NCBI RefSeq assembly: GCF_013401435.1
Contig: NZ_JACBGN010000061.1
Coordinates: 1-32,559, forward strand
Source: Streptomyces sp. BR123
GTDB taxonomy: Bacteria; Actinomycetota; Actinomycetes; Streptomycetales; Streptomycetaceae
Direction of reading: 5' to 3'
Length of the DNA stretch: 32,559 nt
The notes beneath the pieces are model-generated. The model did no database searches, was not told the DNA's origin, and saw only the letters and a list, made by a program, of their open reading frames with translations. Position numbers and translations under genes: made by a program. Shown here one piece after another: positions 24,793 through 31,343 of the stretch. Numbering within the stretch: position 1 is the first letter of the stretch; each line of letters starts with the position of its first letter.

Positions 24793-25611
24793 GTGACTTC
24801 CGCCCCGCCTTCGGCCCCCCCTTTCTCCCTGATCGCCACTGACCTGGACGGGACCCTGCTGCGCGCCGGAGACACCGTCTCCGGCCGCTCGTACGCCGCG
24901 CTCGCGACAGCGCGCGCCGCGGGGGCCCAGCACATCATCGTCACCGGGCGCCCCGTTCCACAGGTACGCCATGTCCTCGACAGCCTTGGGTATACGGGGC
25001 TCGCGGTGTGCGGACAGGGCGCGCAGGTGTACGACGCGGCGCGCGGGCACCTGCTGCACGCCGTCGAAATGGAACGGGAACTGGCGGAGGAGGCGCTCGG
25101 CAAGATCGAGGCCGAGATCGGGGAGGTCTGGGCGGCGGTCGACCAGGAGGGGGTGGACGCGGCGATGCTGATAGGGCCCGGCTACCGGATGCCGCATCCC
25201 CACCTGCCGACCGTGCGGGTGCGGCAGCGGGTCGACCTGTGGGCCGCGCCCATCAACAAGGTGCTGCTCCAGCACCCGGAGCTCGACGACGACGAGCTCA
25301 CGGAGGTGGCGCGGGGGGTCGTCGGCCACATGGTCAACGTGACCATGGCGGGGGAGCACACGGTGGAACTCCAGCCGCTCGGGGTGGACAAGGCGAGCGG
25401 GCTGGCGCTGGCCGCCGAGGTGCTGGGGGTCGGGGGTTCGCGCACCATCGCCTTCGGGGACATGCCGAACGACATCCCGATGTTCGCCTGGGCGGCGCAC
25501 GGGGTCGCCATGGCGGACTCCCACCGCGAACTGGTCGCCGTCGCGGACGAGGTGACGCTGTCGAACGAGGACGACGGCATCGCCGTGGTGCTGGAGCGGC
25601 TCTTCGGCTGA
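24793..25611 (+). CDS. Cof-type HAD-superfamily phosphatase
   Basis: A cytoplasmic haloacid-dehalogenase-fold hydrolase (272 residues) of the Cof/YidA type, which dephosphorylates sugar phosphates and similar small molecules. The four HAD motifs are complete. Motif I is ATDLDGTLL with the nucleophile Asp17 and Asp19. Motif II is IIVTGRP with Thr51. Motif III is Lys200 in GVDKASGLALAA. Motif IV is FGDMPNDIPM with Asp223 and Asp227. The cap domain between motifs II and III fits subclass IIB. The GTG start appears leaderless. The physiological substrate cannot be predicted. It is convergent with the CocE-like gene. Confidence 0.9.
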   Translation: MTSAPPSAPPFSLIATDLDGTLLRAGDTVSGRSYAALATARAAGAQHIIVTGRPVPQVRHVLDSLGYTGLAVCGQGAQVYDAARGHLLHAVEMERELAEEALGKIEAEIGEVWAAVDQEGVDAAMLIGPGYRMPHPHLPTVRVRQRVDLWAAPINKVLLQHPELDDDELTEVARGVVGHMVNVTMAGEHTVELQPLGVDKASGLALAAEVLGVGGSRTIAFGDMPNDIPMFAWAAHGVAMADSHRELVAVADEVTLSNEDDGIAVVLERLFG

Positions 25612-25633
25612 CCCGGCCGGAGCGGACGCGGCG

Positions 25634-25694
25634 CGGATCCGGCGTGCTCCGGCTCGGATCCGGCGCACTCCGGCTCGGATCCGGCTTGCGTCGG
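25634..25694. repeat. Three tandem copies of a 21-bp repeat
   Basis: Units start at 25634, 25655 and 25676, each with CGGATCCGGC followed by a variable stretch and TCCGGCT; the third copy is partial. It lies in the 109-base gap between two convergent genes, where a terminator would be expected. The CGGATCCG palindrome in each copy could pair between copies. Confidence 0.7.
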
Positions 25695-25720
25695 CGCGGG
25701 CGGGTGCGGGGGCGGCGCGG

Positions 25721-27733
25721 TCACCCCGCGGTGCGCGGCAGGCGGCGCTCCCACGTGCGGTGGAAGACGACCTCCTCCCCCTCCCGGCACACCAGCTCGT
25801 CGGAGGTGAGGAACGCGGCCCCGTCGCAGCCGATCTCCGAGCGGGTCTCGATCCGCACGTCCCAGAGCGGCTCGGGCCGGTGCAGCCGGATCCGCCACGT
25901 GGAGCGGGTCCGGGCCGACAGGGCGTCCCCGTCCCGGATCTCGTACACCTCGCCCGCCTCCTCGGTGGACTCCAGTCCGTCCGGGTACACCCGGGTCCCG
26001 CCGTACCGCGGGTCCACCTCCAGCCGCCACGCCCCGCGCGCGACGTCCCGTACGACCATCCGCTCCGGCCGCGGCTCGTCCAGCGTGGCCGGGACGGCCA
26101 CCCCGAGCGGCGGCGCCTGTTCGGGCGGTCCGAAGGCGACGGCGCCGTCCGTGGCGGGGGAGGGGAAGCGCACCGGGAGGACGAGGGCGCTGCCCGCCGG
26201 GTCCAGCGTCCAGCCGGCCTCGGAGCCGGGCCGCGGCCAGAGCCACGGCCAGTACGCCGAGGACAGGGCGAGGCGGATGCGGTGGCCCGGTGCGAAGGCG
26301 TGCCCGATGCCGTTCAGCTCGACCACCACGTCCTCGTACGCGCCCACCGGCCACGGCGCCGCCTGGTCCCGGCCCAGCCGCGCCGACAGGTTCAGCGCGC
26401 CCCGGGTGACCAGCGTGGAGGAGCCGTCCGGTGCGACGTCGCAGAGGCGGGCGGCGACCTGCCCGTACGGGACGTCCATCCGCAGGCGCAGCGTGACCCG
26501 GGGCCGGCCCAGGATCTCCAGGGGCGTCCCGCCCGCCACCGGGAACTCGAAGCACGCGGACTTCGCGTCCTCCTCCCGCTGGTCCGGCGGCAGGTCGGCC
26601 TCGTTGCCGTACGGGCGGAACCGCCCCGCGTCCAGGCCCGTGTGCTGCGGCGAGGCCACGGCCACCGGCGCGCCCTGCAGCCCGTACGTGACGGGGGTGA
26701 CGGCGGGTGAGGGCCAGGCCGGGTCGCCGGCCCAGCGGCCGGGCAGCAGCTCGTACGTCGTGGCCGGCGGGTGGGAGGCGGAGATCCAGGACCGCAGCAG
26801 CGGCTCGTCCATCACCCCGTTGGCGGAGCCCCTCAGCCAGTGGTCCCACCAGCGCAGGGTCTCCTGCAGGAAGCCGATGGCCGGGCCCGGCGGCAGCCCG
26901 CGGTCGGGGTACTGGTGCGACCAGGGGCCGATCAGGCCGCGCACCCGGTCGGCGGGCAGGTGGGAGACCAGCCGCAGCACGGTGTCCCGGTACGGGTCGT
27001 GCCAGCCGCCCACCGCGAGGACGGCCGCGCGCACGGCCCCGTAGTCCTCGCAGACGCTGCCGTGCATCCAGTGGGCGTCGCGCGTCTGGTGCGCCAGCCA
27101 GGTGTGCAGGGGCGGTTCGACCGACTCCAGCCGGCCCAGCCACTGCTCGCGCCAGCCGTCGCCGACGTACTGCGGGTCCGGCGGGCGGGCGGCGAAGGCC
27201 AGCAGGGTCGCGGACGCCGCGTGCAGGTCCGCGGCGAGGACCGAGCCGCCCGCGTAGTGCGCGTCGTTGTCGAAGCGGTCGTCCGTCGAGCAGACGGTGA
27301 CGACGGCCTTGAGGGCCTCCGGGGCGAGCGCCGCGATCTGGAGGGAGTTGGTGCCGCCCCACCCGATCCCGAACATCCCCACCGACCCCGTGCACCACGG
27401 CTGCGCCGCCAGCCACTCCACCACCGCCACCCCGTCGGCCAGTTCCCGGTCGGCGTAGGCCTCGCCCGGGCTGCCGCCGCTGCAGCCGTGGCCGCGTACG
27501 TCCACCCGCACGGAGGCGTAGCCGTGGCCCGCGTACCAGGGGTGGCGCTGCCCGTCCCGCGGGGCCGTCCAGTCCGTCAGCCGGTACGGCAGGTACTCCA
27601 GCAGGGCCGGGACGGGCGCGGCCGTGAGCGGGCGCCAGATCCGCGCGTACAGCTCCACGCCGTCGGGCATCGGGATGCGGACGTCCTCGTGCGCGGTCTC
27701 GTGGGGGAAAGCGGTGCGGATGTTCACGTCCAC
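25721..27733 (-). CDS. CocE/NonD-family hydrolase (X-Pro dipeptidyl-peptidase-like) lacking the nucleophile serine
   Basis: The protein (670 residues) has the CocE/NonD layout: an alpha/beta-hydrolase domain with PDGVELYARIWRP and LLEYLPYRLTDWTAPRDG near the start, a helical cap, and a C-terminal jelly-roll beta-sandwich domain from about residue 370. Relatives are cocaine esterase, X-Pro dipeptidyl peptidase and acyl-transfer enzymes. The nucleophile motif in this family is G-x-S-x-G, often GISWGG in actinobacteria. Here it reads MFGIGWGGTN with Gly124 (codon GGG). The other triad positions appear intact: Asp246 in GGWHDPY and His273 in IGPWSHQ. The GTG at 27733 has GAGGAGG 11 bases upstream; the ATG at 27796 lacks a ribosome site. 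The protein may be inactive or have another function. Confidence 0.85.
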   Translation of the reverse strand: MDVNIRTAFPHETAHEDVRIPMPDGVELYARIWRPLTAAPVPALLEYLPYRLTDWTAPRDGQRHPWYAGHGYASVRVDVRGHGCSGGSPGEAYADRELADGVAVVEWLAAQPWCTGSVGMFGIGWGGTNSLQIAALAPEALKAVVTVCSTDDRFDNDAHYAGGSVLAADLHAASATLLAFAARPPDPQYVGDGWREQWLGRLESVEPPLHTWLAHQTRDAHWMHGSVCEDYGAVRAAVLAVGGWHDPYRDTVLRLVSHLPADRVRGLIGPWSHQYPDRGLPPGPAIGFLQETLRWWDHWLRGSANGVMDEPLLRSWISASHPPATTYELLPGRWAGDPAWPSPAVTPVTYGLQGAPVAVASPQHTGLDAGRFRPYGNEADLPPDQREEDAKSACFEFPVAGGTPLEILGRPRVTLRLRMDVPYGQVAARLCDVAPDGSSTLVTRGALNLSARLGRDQAAPWPVGAYEDVVVELNGIGHAFAPGHRIRLALSSAYWPWLWPRPGSEAGWTLDPAGSALVLPVRFPSPATDGAVAFGPPEQAPPLGVAVPATLDEPRPERMVVRDVARGAWRLEVDPRYGGTRVYPDGLESTEEAGEVYEIRDGDALSARTRSTWRIRLHRPEPLWDVRIETRSEIGCDGAAFLTSDELVCREGEEVVFHRTWERRLPRTAG

Positions 27734-27989
27734 CGTGCCGTCCGCCTCCTCGGTGGACCGGCGGCGGCCGGGACGGGCCGCGCGGACGTCAGCCATCCGA
27801 CGGCCGCCATACGGGTGGCCGCGGCGCCGTCTGCGGCGGCCGGCTCCGCCGGAACCTCCCACTCGGTCACAGTTCTGGACAAGACGCGCTCTCCGGTTGT
27901 CTCGGCTCATCACGAACATACCGGGATATTGGGGGCAGCGCGTCGGCGGCGGCGTGACGGGTGCTCTCAGTGATCGAAATCGGACCGGA

Positions 27990-27995
27990 TAGGCT
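27990..27995 (+). promoter_or_regulatory. Candidate -10 element of the polyprenyl synthase promoter
   Basis: TAGGCT fits the streptomycete -10 pattern (TAGRRT-like). Transcription would start near 28002, giving a leader of about 70 bases. No convincing -35 is seen. Confidence 0.35.
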
Positions 27996-28031
27996 GGCTT
28001 GAGAGAAGGCAGCGACACATCGACAATCCAG

Positions 28032-28055
28032 GTGATCGTCAGCGTGATCGTCAGC
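28032..28055 (+). repeat. Perfect tandem 12-mer in the polyprenyl synthase leader
   Basis: GTGATCGTCAGC occurs twice without a gap. Both copies begin with GTG in one frame, and that frame runs 14 codons to a TGA at 28074-28076, overlapping the start codon of the synthase gene. A leader peptide is possible, but no Shine-Dalgarno is at a good distance before either GTG. Confidence 0.6.
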
Positions 28056-28072
28056 AGACAGGAGTACCCCTC

Positions 28073-29083
28073 GTGACCGTCGTCGGGCCGTTCGGACTGA
28101 GCGTGCGGGACCAGGCTCTTGAGACCGATGTCCAGGCCGGACTGGCCGCCGTCGAGGCGGGTCTGCTGGAGGCCACCAAGAGCGAGGTCCCCTTCATCAC
28201 CGATGCCGCGCAGCACCTGGTCAAAGCCGGCGGCAAGCGGTTCCGGCCGCTGCTGGTCATGCTCGCCTCCCGCTTCGGCGACCCCCACGCGCCCGGGATC
28301 GTGCCCTCCGCGGTGGTCGTGGAGCTCACCCACTTGGCGACGCTCTACCACGACGACGTCATGGACGAGGCGGACGTGCGCCGCGGTGTGGCGAGCGCCA
28401 ACGCCCGCTGGGGCAACTCGGTGGCCGTCCTGACGGGTGACTTCCTGTTCGCCCGCGCCTCGCACATCCTGGCCGACCTCGGCCCCGAGGCCGTGCGCAT
28501 CCAGGCCGAGGCCTTCGAGCGGCTGGTGACGGGCCAGATCCTGGAGACCGCCGGCCCGCGCGACGGCCGCGACCCGGTCGCCCACTACCTCGACGTCATC
28601 GCCGGCAAGACCGGCTCGCTGATCGCGGTCTCCGGCCGGTTCGGCGCGCTGATGTCCGGCGCCGACGAGTCCGTCGTCGACATCCTGACCCAGTACGGCG
28701 AACGCCTCGGCACCGCCTTCCAGCTCGCCGACGACGTCCTCGACATCGCCTCCGACTCGCACGAGTCCGGCAAGACCCCGGGGACCGACCTGCGCGAGGG
28801 CATCCCGACGCTGCCCGTGCTGCGGCTGCGGGAGATGGCGGCGGCCGGCGGCGACCCCGCCGACCTGGAGCTCGTACGCCTCCTGGACGGCGACCTGACC
28901 GACGACGCCCGGCACGCCGAGGTGCTCGCCCGGCTGCGGCTGCACCCCGCGCTGGAGCAGGCCCGCCGGGACACCGTCCGCTACGCGCAGGACGCCCGCG
29001 CCATGCTCGCGCCGCTGCCGGACTGCGCCGCCAAGGCCGCGCTGGAGGAGCTGTGCGACGCGGTGGTGCACCGCGCCGGCTAG
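28073..29083 (+). CDS. trans-Polyprenyl diphosphate synthase
   Basis: This enzyme (336 residues) condenses isopentenyl diphosphate units into a long all-trans prenyl diphosphate, probably the menaquinone side chain. The first Asp-rich motif is DDVMD (Asp94, 95, 98) followed by RRG. The second is QLADDVLD (Asp220, 221, 224). Conserved GGKRFRPLL lies at 53-61 and GKTGSL at 178-183. The residues four and five positions before the first motif are small (Ala89, Thr90), which fits a long-chain rather than a C15/C20 product. The GTG has AGGAG about ten bases upstream. It is in the same neighbourhood as menG and menJ, as in mycobacteria, and ends at an 18-bp hairpin. The exact chain length is not readable. 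Confidence 0.92.
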   Translation: MTVVGPFGLSVRDQALETDVQAGLAAVEAGLLEATKSEVPFITDAAQHLVKAGGKRFRPLLVMLASRFGDPHAPGIVPSAVVVELTHLATLYHDDVMDEADVRRGVASANARWGNSVAVLTGDFLFARASHILADLGPEAVRIQAEAFERLVTGQILETAGPRDGRDPVAHYLDVIAGKTGSLIAVSGRFGALMSGADESVVDILTQYGERLGTAFQLADDVLDIASDSHESGKTPGTDLREGIPTLPVLRLREMAAAGGDPADLELVRLLDGDLTDDARHAEVLARLRLHPALEQARRDTVRYAQDARAMLAPLPDCAAKAALEELCDAVVHRAG

Positions 29084-29126
29084 CTGCCGCCGCCCGGGTG
29101 GCGCCGGGTACGACCAAGGTCACATG

Positions 29127-29168
29127 CGGGGCCCCGCATCCCCTACGGGCAGGGGATGCGGGGCCCCG
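29127..29168 (+). terminator. Perfect 18-bp hairpin terminator after polyprenyl synthase
   Basis: CGGGGCCCCGCATCCCCT (29127-29144) pairs perfectly with 29151-29168; the loop is ACGGGC. It is 43 bases after the stop codon. It separates this gene from the LolA-like gene. Confidence 0.8.
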
Positions 29169-29361
29169 GTCATGTCATCCCCTGGGCGTACGCGGAGTTG
29201 AGCCCGCGGAGTGACGCCCCCACCCCCTCCTCTTTGGTCAGATGGAGATACATCCCCACCAGATCGGGTGAGAGTGGCGGCGCGGGGTGGACAGGTGCAG
29301 GCATGGAAGAAGGCCGGGCACGGAAGAAGGCCGCCGCCGTACACAAAGAGGTAGGGCAGAC

Positions 29362-30591
29362 ATGGCAACGAACGCAAAGTCCCGCAAGGCCGCCCGGTAC
29401 GCCGTACCGGTCGCCGTGGCGGGTGTGGCCGCAGCGACGGTGGCGATGGTCCCGGCCTTCGCCAACGCGGGCAGCCCGGACCTGCCGAAGGTGACGGCCC
29501 AGCAGCTGATCGAGAAGGTCGCCGCCTCGGACGTGGAGCAGTTCTCCGGCAGCGCCAAGATCAGCACCGACCTGGGCCTGCCGTCCTTCGCGGGCGGCCT
29601 CCTGGGCGCGGCGGGCGGCGGCGGTGGCGTCGCCGGAGGGTCGGCCGATCCGCAGGAGAAGCTCGCCCGGCTGGCGAGCGGCAGCCACACGCTGCGGGTC
29701 GCGGTCGACGGGCCGGACCGCCAGAAGATCACGTTCGTGGACGGCAAGGACGAGTACAGCCTGATCCACAACGGCGCGGACGTCTGGGGCCACGACAGCA
29801 AGGCCAACGAGGTCTGGCACGAGAAGGACCCGGAGGCGGGCAAGGCCGCCGGCCAGGACCACAAGAAGACCGCCGACCGGCTCGGAGCCTCTCCGCAGGA
29901 GATGGCCCAGGAGCTCCTCAAGGCCGCCGGCCCGACCACGGACATCAGCGTCGGCGACAACGCCCAGGTGGCCGGCCGGGACGCTTACCAGCTGGTGCTC
30001 AAGCCCAAGCAGAGCGGTTCCACGGTCGGCTCCGTCAAGATCGCCGTGGACGCGAAGAACGGCGTGCCGCTGCGCGTTCAGCTGCTCGCGGCCGAGGGCG
30101 GCAAGCCGATCGTCGACGCCGGCTTCACGAAGGTGGACTTCGCCCGGCCCGCCGCCGACACCTTCGCCTTCACCCCGCCCAAGGGCGCCAAGGTGACCGA
30201 GGGCAAGGCGGGCGGCCCCGAGGGCGGCCCGGGTCACGGCAAGGACTTCAAGGGCCTGGAGGCCTTCCCCGGCCTGGGCGCCATCACCGGCGGCGCCGGC
30301 GGCAAGGGCGGCAACGGGGACACGAAGGTCCTCGGCGAGGGCTGGGCGACCATCGCCCGGATCGACACGGGCGCGGGCCGCAGCCTGAAGGAGCTGGAGA
30401 ACGACAAGAACGCCCCGAAGGAGGCCAAGCAGTTCCTCAACTCCCTCGGGGACAAGGTCTCCGGAGGGTTCGGCGAGGGCCGGGTCTTCAAGACCCGCCT
30501 GGTCAACGCGCTGATCACGGACGACGGCAAGGTGTACGTCGGCGCGGTCACCAAGGACGCGCTGGTGCAGGCCGCCACCGCCAACAAGTAG
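29362..30591 (+). CDS. LolA-like secreted protein
   Basis: The protein (409 residues) resembles the LolA/DUF2092-type family often annotated in actinobacteria as outer-membrane lipoprotein carrier protein. Streptomycetes have no Lol pathway of the proteobacterial kind, so its ligand is unknown; binding of lipids or a role in the cell envelope is only inference. A basic start and hydrophobic core form a signal peptide with likely cleavage after ANA (residue 36). No lipobox Cys is present. The body is beta-rich, with SGSHTLRVAVDGPDRQKITF and DAYQLVLKPKQSGSTVGSVK. Two Gly-rich linkers are seen near residues 74-93 and 278-315. The ATG has GAGG about ten bases upstream. It is flanked by hairpins on both sides and is probably monocistronic. 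Confidence 0.8.
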   Translation: MATNAKSRKAARYAVPVAVAGVAAATVAMVPAFANAGSPDLPKVTAQQLIEKVAASDVEQFSGSAKISTDLGLPSFAGGLLGAAGGGGGVAGGSADPQEKLARLASGSHTLRVAVDGPDRQKITFVDGKDEYSLIHNGADVWGHDSKANEVWHEKDPEAGKAAGQDHKKTADRLGASPQEMAQELLKAAGPTTDISVGDNAQVAGRDAYQLVLKPKQSGSTVGSVKIAVDAKNGVPLRVQLLAAEGGKPIVDAGFTKVDFARPAADTFAFTPPKGAKVTEGKAGGPEGGPGHGKDFKGLEAFPGLGAITGGAGGKGGNGDTKVLGEGWATIARIDTGAGRSLKELENDKNAPKEAKQFLNSLGDKVSGGFGEGRVFKTRLVNALITDDGKVYVGAVTKDALVQAATANK

Positions 30592-30621
30592 CCGCGCCGC
30601 CGCGACACGTAGCCGCGGCAC

Positions 30622-30665
30622 GGCCAAGGGTGGGCGGGCACTGTGTCCCTGCCCACCCTTCGGCC
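30622..30665 (+). terminator. Hairpin terminator after the LolA-like gene
   Basis: AAGGGTGGGC (30626-30635) pairs with GCCCACCCTT (30651-30660). Outer GGCC/GGCC extends it with one bulged base, and inner GGG/CCC adds a few pairs. It starts 30 bases after the stop. Confidence 0.7.
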
Positions 30666-30678
30666 GTTCCGGCCGTGC

Positions 30679-30698
30679 GTACAGCAGCCCCGCTGTAC
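30679..30698. promoter_or_regulatory. Palindromic operator candidate of the antitoxin-toxin pair
   Basis: GTACAGC-N6-GCTGTAC has perfect seven-base arms and ends ten bases before the ATG of the ribbon-helix-helix gene. It overlaps a possible -10 (TACCGT at 30696-30701), and the transcript would then be leaderless or nearly so. Autorepression by the first gene product is typical of such modules. Confidence 0.6.
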
Positions 30699-30708
30699 CG
30701 TGTGGAGC

Positions 30709-30912
30709 ATGTCGAGACACGTCACCATCCGCCTGGACGAGGAGTTCCACGAGCGTCTCAAGGCGCGTGCGGCGGCACAGGGGACGACGGTCACCGCTCT
30801 GATCACCGAGGTGACGGAGCGCGAGCTCGACGAGGACCGGAAGAACTTCCTGTCCGGGATAGAGGAATTCGCCGTCCACTGGGGCTACTTCCAGGAACGG
30901 TTCGGCAATTGA
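30709..30912 (+). CDS. Ribbon-helix-helix DNA-binding protein, putative antitoxin
   Basis: A 67-residue protein with the ribbon-helix-helix (CopG/Arc-like) pattern: a beta-strand SRHVTIRLDEEF at the N-terminus, helix HERLKARAAAQG, turn and helix TVTALITEVTERELDEDR. Such proteins bind palindromic operators as dimers and often act as antitoxins that bind the partner with their C-terminus, here KNFLSGIEEFAVHWGYFQERF. The ATG at 30709 is chosen because the fold starts at once. The upstream in-frame extension is Pro/Arg-rich and runs through the operator and the preceding terminator. The stop overlaps the start of the downstream Fic-like gene (TTGA), so the two are coupled. Confidence 0.82.
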   Translation: MSRHVTIRLDEEFHERLKARAAAQGTTVTALITEVTERELDEDRKNFLSGIEEFAVHWGYFQERFGN

Positions 30913-31325
30913 AGATCACCATGGAGTGGGCCTGGACCGCCCTGGCACACCATCTTCCGTCCGATCCCGCCGTGTGGGATCCCTCCGGGGTGGCCGCCGC
31001 GGTCGCCCGGCACCAGAACGACCTCGTCATGGTGCCCGAACAGCCCGCCCCGGACACCGCGTGGCGGGCCGCCGCGTTCCTGCACACCCTCGCCGTGTGC
31101 CCGGCGCTGGAGTCGCCGATGAACGAGTTCTACGCGGCCGCCGCCACCCGCTCCTACCTGCGGGTGGCGGGGGCCGATCAGCTTCCCTCGCCCGAGCAGC
31201 TCGGCGACCTGGTGGAGGCGGCCAAGCTGGGCCGGGCCGACGTCGGCGCCGTGGCCGAGGAGCTGCGCGCCCTGATCAGGGAGCCGCTGGACGCTTCGCT
31301 CCAGGGTCCTGCCGAGGGCGCGTAG
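30909..31325 (+). CDS. Fic/Doc-like putative toxin with degenerate Fic motif
   Basis: The protein (138 residues) has the helical pattern and length of Doc-type Fic proteins: VAAAVARHQ, then AWRAAAFLHTLAVCPALESP and a following helix EFYAAAATRSYLRVAG, ending with a helical segment LGDLVEAAKLGRADVGAVAEELRALI. The Fic motif HPFx(D/E)GNxR should lie at residues 64-72 but reads CPALESPMN. The catalytic His, the Gly-Asn and the Arg are all absent, so normal Fic AMP- or phosphotransfer is unlikely. I recall streptomycete relatives labelled fic family toxin component with a similarly changed motif. The TTG start overlaps the upstream stop; an ATG at 30921 is the alternative. Partner of the ribbon-helix-helix protein. 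Confidence 0.7.
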   Translation: MKITMEWAWTALAHHLPSDPAVWDPSGVAAAVARHQNDLVMVPEQPAPDTAWRAAAFLHTLAVCPALESPMNEFYAAAATRSYLRVAGADQLPSPEQLGDLVEAAKLGRADVGAVAEELRALIREPLDASLQGPAEGA

Positions 31326-31343
31326 CGCCGGGTGGCGGGCCGG

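Larger units (their letters stand above)
27734..28072. promoter_or_regulatory. Divergent intergenic region before the CocE-like and polyprenyl synthase genes
   Basis: No supported gene lies in these 339 bases. The half next to the CocE-like gene is very G/C-rich with hairpin-forming GCC/GGC stretches. The centre (27895-27945) is AT-richer. A -10-like TAGGCT lies at 27990-27995 and a duplicated 12-mer at 28032-28055 in the leader of the polyprenyl synthase gene. Confidence 0.5.

Noticed and set aside
25721..29071. 1116-codon minus-strand frame that would extend the CocE-like protein across the polyprenyl synthase gene
   Set aside because: The family N-terminus begins near 27733 with a good ribosome site. 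The extension is antisense to a clearly real gene.
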